The position numbers and the translations under genes were made by a program. DNA of 64,000 nt from assembly GCA_029931535.1 (NCBI GenBank), contig JAQPZY010001048.1, positions 952,001 to 1,016,000 of the forward strand. The letters run 5' to 3'. Positions 45,861 through 58,039 of this stretch are shown one piece after another (the first letter of the stretch is position 1; every line of letters begins with the position of its first letter). The DNA comes from Margaritifera margaritifera (Eukaryota > Mollusca > Bivalvia > Unionida > Margaritiferidae). Under the pieces are notes generated by a model. It saw only the letters and a list, made by a program, of their open reading frames with translations. It was not told where the DNA came from and ran no database searches.

Positions 45861-47403
45861 TTTTCCACTAACGTGGATTGACAAAAATTATCTGCGATAA
45901 ACGTTCCTCGAATTGCCATTCACCTGCAAACTGTTTCTATAGCACCGGCATATGTGCTCTTTCTGCCATATACAAAACTGTTAAATATATGTATCTGCCC
46001 TGCATTGTATGGCAATCTATAAGAAGGAAATTAAAATACAGAACACAGTAAATATTGTTGTCCAGTACAATGAAACTTGTCTATACCGGTCAATAAAGGG
46101 ACTATACAAGTTTGTCCCTTATAAGTCTATGATCTATATATGAAGATGAAGTATGCACATTGAACTAAGAACAGTGATTTATTAATGTCATTTTGGAGCA
46201 GGTTTCACTATTAATAATACCTGGGGTTTATAAGTTAAGCCTATGAATCGTTCTCATTGTCGGGTGATGGCCTGGTAGAAGAGACATGAAGTTCTGTGAA
46301 TACGCCAAATGCTGGTGTGGTGATAAACTACGCCATTCAAAATTTTGTCCTTGACGTCATCACTGTAATTAACCAATACGCGGTGTTTTGGCCTCTCTGA
46401 CCAAAAGTCTGTTCCGACTGATAATTTGTCAACCAGAAACATAGTCAAGTTAACGTGCAAAAACGGGTAGAATAGGAACTGAGATGGCGACCTCCTGTCG
46501 GTTAGTTCGCCTCTTTACATAAACTATGGCTAAAAATGGCGGAACCTGTGTCCACCATCTTCCATAGGTTAGACTTTCGCTGGGCCAATAACGCCACATG
46601 CACACAAATATCGCCCAAACGGTCCTCCAGTGATCAAAGAAAGATGTCAATGCAATGACAAAATACCTCATACACAGATATTATCTTGTTTGCAGAGGTG
46701 ATTTGCTCAGACTTTACCACAATATCAATTGACTATATAATCCAGAGACGGCGCTGGTTTTCTTTTCTGGAAAAATTATGTCAAGGAAAGCAATGAAACA
46801 TTTCCCAGATTTCCCAAACTTACTCTCAAATAAATCAAAAATAAATAAGTTTCGAATATTAATATTAATGGACTAAGGGTTAAGAAGAAAATGGCGGATT
46901 TATTAACACGATGAATCAAAACTCTCAGCATTGAATTACAAATGACTACAATTCGTAGACCAACATCTGAAACAGTGAATATTTTCTTCCCTTTCTTTCC
47001 CTTTTATTTGGACTCTTTCTGCTTTCTGGGGCGCTATTTTAAATGAGCAAAATTGAGATTTGGGACGCTTCATTTTGTATCAGAAGCTACTGTCATGACT
47101 ACTAGTAAACTCCTGCTGCAGTATTCGTGTTGAGGATGGGTATATGTATGATGTAATGTATGTATTTCTGTGTGTATGTATGTGTTTACGTATGACAGTA
47201 TGTATATATACAGAGGCATATGCACTAATGTAAATATGAAGTTTATAACAATAAATAGACTAAAGTACAATATCGAAGGTAGAGACTAATAGACGGACAA
47301 GTGGACAACGTGGTGACCTTCAAATCGCATTAACACGGAAATAATGTCTGTTTTATTTTCCCTTGAAGACAATAATAAGGTCCTAATGAAGTACTAGCCA
47401 CGT
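45861..47403. other. non-coding stretch between loci
   Basis: Minus-strand ORFs at 46254-46460 and 46450-46671 resemble nothing known. This is the 3' side of CTL2. Confidence 0.4.
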
Positions 47404-47409
47404 TTTATT
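47404..47409 (-). promoter_or_regulatory. poly(A) signal for CTL2
   Basis: Minus-strand AATAAA in ggtaataaaacg, 33 nt beyond the CTL2 stop codon. It would give a very short 3' UTR. A second candidate lies near 47352. Confidence 0.45.
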
Positions 47410-47441
47410 ACCATAGTGACATATTTGGAAAAAAAGGAATA

Positions 47442-47689
47442 TCAAAAATGTGGCAGGTATAGTTGACATATAGGAATTGCATGATGCTTGCAATCGTCAT
47501 CAACCATGAAAAAATCAGAACTGTTGCCATCTAGAGCACCGCAGTTCTTTCCTGAACTTCCTAGCCCCGGCTCGCCGTGAGCCCACAGAACGCTGTTGTC
47601 TGGCAGACTGGTGCCGGTAACATACAGCCACATGCCCTCTTTGGCCACATCTGTAACTCCAACCCAAGCGTATGGTCCGCAGTCGAACT
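47442..47689 (-). CDS. C-type lectin CTL2, exon 3 (C-terminal half of CTLD)
   Basis: Acceptor aatcttcacag abuts 47689; the exon enters in phase 1 and ends at TGA 47444-47442. It encodes the second CTLD half: FDCGPYAWVGVTD (the WVG core strand), the long loop VLWAHGEPGLGS, KNCGALDG, MVDDDC and AIPICQL with the terminal Cys. EPG replaces EPN, and VDDDC stands where WND is expected, so part of the calcium-2 site may remain (Glu, Asp) but sugar specificity cannot be predicted. It joins exon 2 at 56743-56549 in frame (Gly codon first base plus AG gives Glu). Confidence 0.88.
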
Positions 47690-47796
47690 CTGTGAAGATT
47701 AAACAAGTGTACAACGTTATTCAGGCGGCAGTTAATTTTTATTTGCTGATGGAGGGCGGTGTGTATTTGTTCATTATACAATGTATATATGTATGT

Positions 47797-50650
47797 ATGC
47801 AGTAGCGTTTAACGGCACACCATCACAATACTGGCTATGTGGTGCCAACTGAAAGTAAAATTTGAAAATGTATCAATGAAGAATTGCACAATACCCCTAG
47901 AAAGATAAACCCTTCTAAATAAATACAACGTGAAGTACAACAAGACAAAATATAACGTATGAAGATGTTAAAATTCTGTAAAAAATATTTAAATAAAAAA
48001 TAAAGGTAACACATAAAATCCTTAAATCATCATATCAAAATTTTTTGTACAAACCGCATTTCCTAAAATGTTCAAGATTTCATCCGGTAAAATATCATCA
48101 TGCAATTTTTTTTCATCGAATTCGCATAAAAATACTTCTTTCCCACAATGTGGAAGTCGACAAAATTAACGTGTTCCTCTGTCAGTGGATATTGGCTTGG
48201 TATGCACTCTCGAGGTCCACCCTTAACAAGTTATGCGCAAGTCCGGTATGCATGTCCGATACGCGATCGACACAATACCACCTCATCTCTTTGATTTGTT
48301 ATATACGAGGGATGCCAATCTCCAATGGCGCGTTTGATATTCTTAACTTTCTTTGTGGAGTTTTGATTCCACATATTTTGCCAAGTATGAAGAGCATGCT
48401 GATTTATATAATATTTTGAAGTCGGTATATGGAATCTTCCATTCGGACACTGGTGACTCCGGGACAGCTGTCGCTGCTTTAACTGACCATCCATGACACT
48501 TAATAACAATGCAATTGAGCAGCCAGCAGTACAGAATGTTTTTCCAGATTACGTGAATAAATCATGCTTCTGTATTACCTGGAATATTAACTGGTTGTCA
48601 GATTTAAGGTTTTGCAAGGCTTTCGGTGTATACATGGAATCCGAAAAATTGACAAAATTTGTGTCTGCTAGGTTTCAGTGTAGTTCAAAGCTTTGAGTAT
48701 GGCTGTAATTTCTTGTGGTAAAAACTGATGCTTTATTCAGTAGCTTGCTCGCGATGTTCTACGTGGTATTACAATGGCAGCTCCAATCTTGGCTCCATCT
48801 TTCGAACGGTCTGTGTACACGTACATATGGCTACGATAGGAGGCTATAACTTCATTGAATTTCCTCTGTAAGAGAATTTGTTGAAGATTTTTAAATTCGC
48901 AAATATCAAGTGTAGTTTGGGGTTTATTGGGGGGGGGGGGGGGATTGATAACCGAGGTAGTGATTTTGGAACATAGAAATATGTAGCATTTTGAACATTG
49001 ACATTTGCTGTTCTAAGTAAGAACAAATTCGTATGCTAAAGGGTGGAATGAAATTTGTTTTCTGATAGTACAAAGTGTGGTATTTTAGACCTAAAGACTA
49101 CATCATATGCAGAATTAGATGGATCAGAATATAGTTTAATAGTATACTGACGAGCCAATTTAGATCGTCTGAGATAACGTGATGGTTCGTTTCCCACAGC
49201 ACTGAGGCTATCTGAAGGGGAAGTTCTAAATGCGTCCAGAGAATGTACAAGTCCCTGACTGTGTTTCGGATCAAGCATTTGGAGGTAAGATTTACAGGCT
49301 GATCCGCATACAATCAAGCCGTTGTTCAGTTTAGATCTTACTATTGGCCTGTATAACCGGTGCAAGGCCTTCCAATCTGCTCCCCAATCTGTTTTTGGCA
49401 CGACTTGTATTAAATCCAAGGCTTTTTGACATTTATCCCTGAGGTATCTAATATGTGGAAGGAAAGTAAGTTTACGGTAAAAAAAAAAGCTGTAATACGT
49501 TGATCTCCTCCACAACAGGAAGAACACAACTGTCAAGACAGAGCTTTCAGTCATCAAGAATTCGATTTAATCGGCGAAGTGCATGCAAACGGTTTTAGTG
49601 TTCAATAATGTGAACCATTTTTCTTCTGCCAAATTCTGAACTCTATTTAAGCCTATCTGTAGTTGACCTAGAAAGGTATTCAAACTCTCTGATCCAAAGC
49701 AGCTCAAAAAGTCGTCGACATAACGAACAGTCAGTTCTTGCATTAAAGCATTTCACAAAGTTGTTATTCTCGGTGTTGAACAGGGCGACTGAGAGCATGA
49801 TACTCTGAGGTACACCCATCTCCTGAGGATAGCTGTCAGAGAGGGTGCTACCTACCTTAACTCCGAAATTTCTATCTTTAAAAAAATTGAAAATACAGTT
49901 AGGTAGGTGGCCCCTTAGACCTAGGTTGAGTAGGTAATTTATTATGCCATTCTTCCTTCTGGTGTCAAAAAGGTTCTTCAAAACGAAAAAACAGCAGCAA
50001 TCTGTTTTTTCTTCATGGAAGCTTCTCTAAATTCCGTTCAAAGCCATACAAGACGGACTATTGTGCTTTTCTGACGCCTGAAACCACACTGAACGTCTGA
50101 TAATAGTTTGCTGGATTCAAGATACCAGAGTAGTATTTCGTTTATCATCCGTTCCATGGTTTGAAAATACAGCTTCTTAATGATATTGGACTATAGTTGG
50201 AAGGGTCAGTTTAGTATTTTCCTTGTTTTGGTACTGGTATCACCGTTGCTTCTCGCCAAGATTGCGGGAAGTGGTCAGTTGCCTCAATTGTATTCCAAAT
50301 CTTAAACAGTGTACTGAGAGCTGTATTGGGTAAGTGTTTCAAAAGTTTATAGTGGATATTATTTAGTCCTGTTGAAGTGTCACTGACTCTCCAATATATA
50401 CGCCTAATTATGTGAGTAAAAGGTTTATCGTAATCTTCAGCATTACCAGATTACCAGATTTCAAATTTACAGAAACCTTTCCTATCCGGTGCTTGACACG
50501 ATGGAAGTTTACAGAATAATTATGTTGTAAGGAGTTTCTCAAATTTTTTTCGGACAATTTATTTGTGATTTCTGGTACGGTTGTGACCATTTCATTAGAT
50601 TTCTTTAAATGTTTGATACACCTGCAAATTATACGAAATAGGAGTGGTGC
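47797..50650 (-). mobile_element. Jockey-like LINE relic with 3' end
   Basis: Minus-strand non-LTR element inside CTL2 intron 2. RT segments appear near 50000-49800 (LNLGLRGHLPNCIFNFF, VGSTLSDSYPQEMGVPQ) with the catalytic YVDD at 49722-49711 in a shifted frame. A thumb or C-terminal region follows near 49480-49100 (KLTFLPHIRYLRDKCQKAL, LHRLYRPIVRSKLNNG). An RNase-H-end-like block lies near 48310-48235 (LCRSRIGHAYRT). The non-coding 3' end terminates near 47803 with ggcaccacatagcc-like sequence. Frameshifts show it is inactive. It shares its 3' end with 12984-13330. Confidence 0.82.
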
Positions 50651-50689
50651 CGTTCACCGATCACATAAAACCAGAGTGTAATTAATCAA

Positions 50690-52480
50690 CGATTACATAG
50701 CTCAGCTCGACGAATCTTTTAGTTGTCTCCAGCAGCCATTGTAAACATCAAACATTAATTATCATGCATCAAATAAATTCAGACTTAAACGACATGTTGG
50801 CCCTTTTTGTAACACAAGTTTTGCTGCATGTATGTTATGTTGAAATTTAAACTTTAAATCTTTTTACTTTTAATCTGCATGATATAGCCTGTACTGTGCT
50901 GAAATAGCGTTGAAATACGTCCATACATAATCACATATTGTGACAAGATCTGAAAGACAAAACTATAAAAAAAAACATTCTTTTCTATGAATTTCAAAGT
51001 AAAGTTACTACACTCAGATGATAAAAAACATTGATTAATGTTGTTTCTGCATGACATTTTTAAGAAGAAAAAAAAGCAAAAATAAAACGAAACAAAACAA
51101 AAACAACAACAAAAAGAAAGAAAAGAAAAACATTGTTCTTCAATTCTGCTTTAGAAGCTATTGTCATCGTCTACCTATAGAGGCCAGAATTTCCTGAGTC
51201 ATGTCCAAGTCACAGGCTTTTAGTAACTTTGGAGTGACAGCCAGTAGTACAAACATAGTTCATGCATCATTAGTTACCTTGATTAGCCACTAAAGCTGTG
51301 GCCTCGCATGAAAAACATTCCACTCATCTGATTCCTATTCTCATTCACGTGTACTGTACCACAATATACAAAATATTGTCATTTACATGAAAAGTTTAAT
51401 ATTGAATAAACCGTTATTCCTACTACCAACAGAAATGGCCTTCTATATACAGCCTTGAAGAATCTGTGTGGTCGTGAGCTAAATCCAAATACTTAAATCC
51501 CGTTAGCAAAGCCTAAAATGCAGGTCACAGTGACCTTCAGTTGTAAGGGTGTATTACAAACAGAGATGCATCCAATCATTCAGTTGTATGACTGGATCAT
51601 AAATAGCACCTAATAAATGAATATGGAACACAACAACAGTCACTGAAACAGGATACATAGAACTTGCTTTAGAATAAGGATGTTAAATTTATCAATACGC
51701 ACTTCCTCACCAAGTTTCATGATTCGATGTGGGATATTATGCATATAGAATAACAACAATTTATGTGGTAAAGAGCTAAATGAAAATACTTAAGCAAGCC
51801 AGTAAATGATGAAATATAGGTCACAATGAGCTTTTATTGTAAGTGTGTGGTACTAACAGAGATGCATGTCATCATCAAGTTCATGATTATAGCATGAAGG
51901 GTGCCTGCGAAATAAACCTCAAACACAAAATTTAACCCATGTCAGTGAGGCGTAAAATATGGGCAATAACAATCTATTACAAAAACTAGGACGTAGTGCT
52001 CATCAGATGTTTTCCCTCACACAAGGTATCATATTTTATTAGATGGTATGCAAATAGGACGCAAAAATTAACGTGGTCATGATATAAAAAACGTAACCCC
52101 AAGCCAGTACATTATGAAATATAGGTCACAGTGACATTTTGGTATGGATGTGTTGCTAAGAGATATGTATCAGTCACGAGGTTTAACGATTAAAGCATAG
52201 ACATTAAAGCACAAAATTTAAACAAGTCAGTGAACGAGAAGTGTGAAAAATTGGTTACGTTTGCGATGAGGGTCTAAATACATTTTATGTTGCATCCCCT
52301 CACCAAGTTTCATGATTTAATGTCTAACAGCATTATACAGGAGGTACAAAACCTATGTGGCCATGAGCTAAATGCAAACACTTAACAGAAGCAGGTGAAA
52401 TATGAAATGTGGATTACAGTGACATTTTGTTTTAAGAATGGGGTACTAGGAGAGGCCAACGCCGAGGTAGTATAATAGTT
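50690..52480. repeat. block shared with CTL1 intron 2, then diffuse repeat array
   Basis: 50690-51400 aligns in order with 21140-21640 (see there). 51440-52450 holds several ~200-bp units with gagctaaatgcaaa.acttaa, agccagtaaa, aaatataggtcacagtgac, attgtaag.gtgt and caccaagtttcatgatt, matching 22300-22400 and 23750-24130. It includes the perfect inverted site AGGTCACAGTGACCT at 51522-51536. Confidence 0.75.
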
Positions 52481-52734
52481 CTTTACTTCGTACGGATGGC
52501 TGAGTACACCGATTATACTCGCGTACATGTCGGACCCAACTGCAAACTGCATAGACCCAGATCTAACGTCGTATAATGCGACGGCAAATCAGATTCTGTG
52601 CTTTTTGCAGTTTGACCCCACTTATAAGCAATATATAAGGTAGTTTCCTGTACTGTTTGTACAAAAATTGTTGCGCACAATTTGAATACACAAAACACGA
52701 TAAATATATACCATTCACTTAGCGCAGTGGTTCC

Positions 52735-52869
52735 CACACTTTTTTGATCGCGACCCTAAATACCATCTTTTGCGACCCTAAATGCAGTACCATTATAGGG
52801 TCGCGAGGGTCATCGCGATGACCCTCGCGATCCTCATTTGGGTCGCGACCCGGGTTTTGGAAACCACTG
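52735..52869. mobile_element. hAT-like MITE, 135 bp
   Basis: Ends CAGTGGTTCCCACACTTTTT and (reverse complement) CAGTGGTTTCCAAAACCC form terminal inverted repeats of hAT type. Flanking 8-mers acttagcg and cctttgcg match at 6 of 8 positions, consistent with an eroded 8-bp target duplication. The centre (52801-52830) is a perfect 30-bp palindrome built on tcgcgagggtcatcg, flanked by gggtcgcgacc-type inverted segments. No coding capacity. Confidence 0.75.
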
Positions 52870-53029
52870 CCTTTGCGATAAGCAAACAAACACACAAAGG
52901 AGCATACTAAATTTGAGGACAAAGATATTTAATTCATTGCTATACGTCGTTTATTCGCCTTGTGCGTGATACCAGAGCTACAAAACATGTTTGTACGAGA
53001 AGGCCAAGGTCTGCATATCGAGCTCGCGA

Positions 53030-53610
53030 TTAAAGCATTGCTAAAAAATCCTATGAATTTTATTCGAAAGTCAAAAGTTTGAGCGAGCATGTCGCACAAT
53101 AATTCGTCGAAGCTTTATAGCAATTCGGACAAAGAAAGAAAATCCATCAAGAGGTTTAGGAAAAGAGGGCAAGTGAAAAACAAAAAAAAAGAAACCTTAA
53201 CGCAAATTTTACATGACTGTTACTGTGAACATAATGTCACATGGGCGAGCGAGCGTGACGCAGAATGAATAGTCATCGAGTCATAATAATCCATGCCAAG
53301 CATTACGGATTATGGGTATCTATCAATGCGTTCAGAAAATATAGAAACTTAAAACGTTTTAACCAAATCCTTAAGCAAATTTTCTATGACTGTGGCCTTG
53401 ACTCAGTCTTGGCTTTACCTTGACTGTGGTAAAATTGGTAAGTCAACATGCCGTAGAATAATTGTCTTAGCTTCATAATGATTCACGAATACAAAATCTT
53501 TCAACGCGATTAGGAAATAAGTGCAAATGAAAACTTTAACCAACTCCTTTAACAAACTGTTGTTTCTACTGCAACCACCGCCGTCGCAGAAAGAGTGACT
53601 GCTATGTCTC
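53030..53610. repeat. TGACCTTGA-box repeat family, copy at 53 kb
   Basis: Diverged tandem units matching 45300-45860 (gaaagtcaaaagtttgagcgagcatg; ttctatgactgtggccttgac). Each unit has a poly-A-prone segment and a taaccaaatccttaag box. Confidence 0.65.
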
Positions 53611-53786
53611 ACTGACTGCTAACCTGGGCTCGACAAAAATCAGCGTTTTAATCCTACAAAATATTGGCCCGTATCTGTATGCGGAGCATTTTGGGTTTCT
53701 AACAAAAAGTAACACAATAAATAAAGAAATTTGTCTAATGTTAAAGTAAAACATTATCCTACACAATCGCTGCAAATCTGATATGT

Positions 53787-54097
53787 AGTCATTTAATTAC
53801 ATTCGCAGAAGGACTAAGGTAGGCACTAATATAGCAGAAGGCTATTCTGGTTGGATGATACTTGCATTTCTGAAGACTTGTTAAAACTAAAAAAAAAAAA
53901 AAAAAAAAAAGAAAGCAAAAAGGAGAACTTACTTTCCCGCACTGGCAATCCCCGTTTCAACGCCAAATTTCCGTTGAAATATCAAAGTTTGCCAGCAAAG
54001 ATAACCAATTGGTGAATGCTGGAAATCCAGCGATCAATGAGGGTACTTCCTTCCATCAGTATAGGTCGTACATATGATTGTGTGTGTGTGTTTGTGT
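53787..54097. repeat. ~300-bp direct duplicate, copy 1
   Basis: Matches 55760-56054 along its length (cgcagaaggactaaggtagg, tttctgaagacttgtt, atgctggaaatccagcgatc, cagtataggtcgtacatatg). On the minus strand both copies preserve an acceptor-like gatttccag and a GTAAGTTC donor bounding exactly 86 nt (53933-54018 here). This copy has a poly-A insertion near 53890. Confidence 0.85.
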
Positions 54098-54404
54098 TGT
54101 ATTAATACAATGCATATATGTAATTACAGACACTATATGTTGTTTGTTTTTTAATGGGATTCACAGTAAATGTACCCAGAACTGTATCTGACCAATAACA
54201 TGCACAATATTGCTATAAACTGGATCAAAAGAGTCAAATCTTTTTAATAATATACATTTTCAAACCAACTTTATCACACTATGGTATCCGTATCTACCCT
54301 TAGCGATAATCCTCCCTAGTGTTAATCTAGCGGACATCCTCATCCTAGTGTCTAAGACTATGGCTGCTTCATTTGATTCCTCACATCTACGTCTGGACGA
54401 GGGG

Positions 54405-54560
54405 AACCGAGGTAGCTCAATTGGTAGAGCGTCGTAATTCAAGGATCGCGGATTCAATACCGCCCATGTATACCCCGTTACCCCGAAAGGCACTTAACTC
54501 ACATCTTTTTGGCATGATATGGTCATTAATATGTTAAATGTGCTGCTAAAACAAAAACAG
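54405..54560 (+). mobile_element. tRNA-headed SINE
   Basis: Plus strand: ggtagctcaattggtagagcg (box A), gcggattcaataccg (decayed box B), then ccccgaaaggcacttaactc and a tail ggcatgatatggtcattaat. The tail matches the SINE at 54890-55045. Confidence 0.8.
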
Positions 54561-54889
54561 AAGCAAAACAAAACTAAATATGTTTGGACGAGTGAATCAG
54601 CCTGTGCTCGTGGGATTCAACTATTGCATGCTAATAGGCCACCTGTCCCACAGCGTCCGTTTAGAAAGTCAAGCCCTTCTCAAATATATATTTTTGCAGA
54701 GTCCTATCATGTATTTGGATGCAACTAGTCCCATCTTTGAGCGATTTGTCGGTTCCAATCTAATTCTATAAAATTGGAATATTAGTATCTTTAAGAAAGC
54801 TGATCATTTAGAGTCGAAACAGACACAGAAGTATTTTCTTTGACGGTGAGTTGAGTTGTTGGTTTTAAAGACACATTTATCATTAATGT

Positions 54890-55045
54890 CTATATCATGC
54901 CGAGGAAATGGAAGCAAAAATGCCTCTCCAAAGAACACAACAAGGCAAGTGACCCGGGATGGCTTGGACGTGTACTGAACCCGTGACCCTTGGATTTCGA
55001 GTCTTACGTTCTACCAACTGAGCTACTGCCGCTCTCCTTGACGAC
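54890..55045 (-). mobile_element. tRNA-headed SINE, inverted relative to 54405
   Basis: Minus strand: gcggcagtagctcagttggt (box A), cgaaatccaagggtcacggg then ttcagtac (box B region), then cttgccttgttgtgttcttt and the cctcggcatgatatagacat tail. It forms an inverted SINE pair with 54405-54560 about 330 bp apart. Confidence 0.85.
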
Positions 55046-55759
55046 GAGAAGGCAGATTTAAAAATCAGAAATATTACAAAGAACTGAATCCTTATCATTC
55101 ACTTTTGGTTTTGTTGTGCTTGTAGTTTGATCTAGCTATGGGTACAAGTTGCGGCCAGTCTCGGAGAAAACTGTATAAATGCATTGCAGAAGTGCACTTA
55201 ACCATCCAATGTGAAGAAATATCCCAATTTAAAAATTACCACAAGCAGTGCCTGATGTTAGATTGTTAATACAAAACACTCAAGTATGAAATACGAGTCG
55301 CAGTGACCTAGTTTAAGGGTTGCATTAGATAATAGATATCACTCGTGGGTGTGTTGTTTTAATACTGCAGAAACTATGAAGGAGAACAATTTAAATCAAA
55401 GGTCTTACAATAAAATTACAAAAAATAAAAATATGTAAAACCTAAACGTTACGTCTTCGTCGGACTTAATGGCAAGGATTAAAAACCTTCAGATATCGTA
55501 TTTAAATTTCCTTTATTAGGACTCCCTTGATTCACAGGAACGACGTCACGGTGTTATTGCGATGAATGCACCGGATGTGGGAGCTGTGAGGGATGGTAAT
55601 AAACTCATAAGTGCTCAGACAGAAAAAAAGCGTTACACTTCTATTTTCATAATGTCCAATTCGAAGATGTTAACGTTATTTTAATCCAGTATATAATCTG
55701 CAAATATGACTGAATTCGTTCATTTTGAGCAAGCACATGTCTCTAGTACATATGATATG
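55046..55759. other. non-coding intronic stretch
   Basis: Contains a degenerate gagtcgcagtgacctag box near 55287. No gene seen. Confidence 0.5.
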
Positions 55760-56054
55760 AAGTCATTTCATAATATTCGCAGAAGGACTAAGGTAGGCAC
55801 TGATATAGCAGAAGGTTATTCTGGTTGACTGATACTTGCATTTCTGAAGACTTGTTCAAAACAATAAAAGAAAACAAAAGGAGAACTTACTTCCCCGCCT
55901 TGGCAGTCCCCAATTCAACGCCAAATTACCGTCGAGATATCAAAGTTTGCCAGCAAAGATAACTAATGAGTGAATGCTGGAAATCCAGCGATCAATGAGA
56001 TTAATTCGTTACATCAGTATAGGTCGTACATATGATTTTGTGTGTGTTTGTGTT
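55760..56054. repeat. ~300-bp direct duplicate, copy 2
   Basis: See 53787-54097. The 86-nt segment here is 55891-55976 and is 74/86 identical to copy 1. Its frame 1 has a stop, whereas copy 1 is open in that frame. Confidence 0.85.
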
Positions 56055-56548
56055 AACCAGACCTACCTACGGCACCCGCGATGCCAGCGACACAGGTGTA
56101 TGGAGCAATATCTTCTGCACTTCATACTGGCAGGATAATAGGCGTAGATGCATGTGTGTTTGTGTTTGACTGAGCTGGTCATAATGCTATAAACATGTTC
56201 TTCCGCCTAGACTCGCACTCAGCACGAAATTGCGATGTTTGATTAGTTGTGGTCAAAACTACTGACCAATCAAATATAGTTTTGAAATGAGGCTTCGCTT
56301 GAGCGTGAGAATAGGCCTATACTATAATGTTCGAGTATAGTACAACCTCTTTTTACCAACCAGAAATGGCGAGTAACATGTATGGTTGTATAAGAGAGGT
56401 GGCTGCTTAAAGGATGCGAAATGTATTGAGATAACAAAGAGGAAGGTGCTGTATTTCTTAACTGGGAATGGGTGGTAAATGTTTAAGGGCGGTGACCATT
56501 ATAGAATGTTGCATTGTATTTCAAAAGTTAGTCAAGATATTTCTTTAC

Positions 56549-56743
56549 CGTGAATATAATACAAGTCTTTGATATTTTCCCGAAAATCCTCAAAATTGTT
56601 CTCAGTAAAGGTAATTAGATCAGCTCCCTCCGCTAAACAGAATTCCCGTGCAGAGGTCCAGTTTTTGCAGAATTCTGTGATTATTTTATAGCAGAAGGTT
56701 CCACCATTTCCCATGTACATGTCGTATTGCTCAGGGCATATCT
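56549..56743 (-). CDS. C-type lectin CTL2, exon 2 (N-terminal half of CTLD)
   Basis: Acceptor atgcttttatttttgttccag abuts 56743; donor CACG|GTAAAG follows 56549. Both ends are phase 1 (195 nt). The first CTLD half contains EICPEQYDMY (long-form N-terminal Cys), TFCYKIITEFCKNWTSARE (helix 1 with Trp), EFCLAEGADLITF (Cys and GxxL signature) and ENNFEDFRENIKD (helix 2). It closely parallels CTL1 exon 2, which has three more codons before the donor-side end. NWT is a potential N-glycosylation sequon. Part of a secreted single-CTLD lectin; the ligand is unknown. Confidence 0.88.
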
Positions 56744-58039
56744 CTGGAACAAAAATAAAAGCATTGTTATCGTCTAGCCTGTGACATGTCAACATCATAT
56801 GCCTTCTCTCTCTTGCCCCATCATTTGTGTTTAGTCTGTAACTGAACCTTAAATGACTGGCTGTCAAATTCGTATCGACTATGCACCTCCTACAACCCTT
56901 ATTGGCATATCGATATTATTCTATTCTATTTTTTAATTTACAAATTGCAAACATATTACAAAAGTAGCATTAGGGATCATTAAAATATTTCGCAGAAACT
57001 GCTTGAAAATGTCAAAGATATTAAATGGCTTTGTTGATGTAATATATTAAAAACCACCCACGTGTTCATGTTCGTGAAAATCAACCTATGCTTAGGTGGT
57101 CAAGCAACGACTAATACTAATACGTGGCTCTCGTTCCGAGTGGTCAGAGGTTCACTTTTAGGAGAGATAAGCAGCAAAATAGACAGTTTTTGATAGCTTA
57201 GTGGCAGTGGACAGATCGACAGGATACAACTGTATGAAAACAGCTGCTGAACTCTCCATATTTATGTATCGACTGCTGATCATCGCATCACGCGCCGTGT
57301 GTAAATTATAGGGATTATTCACGACTGGCTAGGAGCACGTGGGAATGATTTCTGACCAGGCTATGCTTCGTCCATGGTGTCAAAATTTCTGAATTTAGAA
57401 AACAGTACCTGGACCTCGTCCCTATCCTAGTCATGATAAGAATCCGAGGGCCAATTACTCCCTAAGACTGATATTACACTGGACCTGTGTGCTAATCAAT
57501 GAAAGAAAACGGACGTCAAATAAATTCTCTGGTTATTTCAACTTTATGTCAAATTAAAGGAACACGTTTATTAGTATTATAAAAGGATTAAAGAGTCAAA
57601 ACTTATTCAAGTAAAAACAATCGACCGCGACTTGTTTCTTTTAGCCCAGTATAATAATTAGCCATGCTTCCTCGTTGATTATATGCCTTTTTCAGTCCCC
57701 TATCCACATTTTATTGTCAAATTTTTCACTTGTTTAATAAATATAAAATCGGTTAGTATGAAAACTTAAAATATTCAGTGAAGCCGTATATTTCGCACGA
57801 ACTTCTCACTTGTAAGTAAACACCGTCACACCTCTCGGTTACGCGTCAGTTACCATTAGTAGCCCCGCTCCTCACGAAACAAAATACTATAAAATTTGCC
57901 CACTTTAATACAAAACCCGCAAATACTGAACATGTTTAAAGACTCCATCTTGAACGGTGAGGATGGAACTGAGCGACCCAACCAATGATTATTGTGTACA
58001 AGCACGGATAGGCAGAGTGAAAGGATCCACTTTTCTACT
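56744..58039. other. CTL2 intron 1, no gene seen
   Basis: No supported ORF or element. The whole intron 1 runs 56744-61216. Confidence 0.5.

Larger units (their letters stand above)
47690..56548 (-). other. CTL2 intron 2 (8.9 kb)
   Basis: Phase-1 intron. It contains a LINE, the block homologous to CTL1 intron 2, a hAT-like MITE, two copies of an 86-nt cassette-like segment and SINEs. Confidence 0.7.

Noticed and set aside
46254..46671. Overlapping minus-strand ORFs as a gene
   Set aside because: No recognisable domain, no consistent frame and no splice context; left unassigned.
54405..54500. tRNA genes at 17.4, 29.8, 31.2, 54.4 and 55.0 kb
   Set aside because: Box A and box B are present, but the heads carry mismatched stems and continue into SINE bodies and tails; they are tRNA-derived SINEs.
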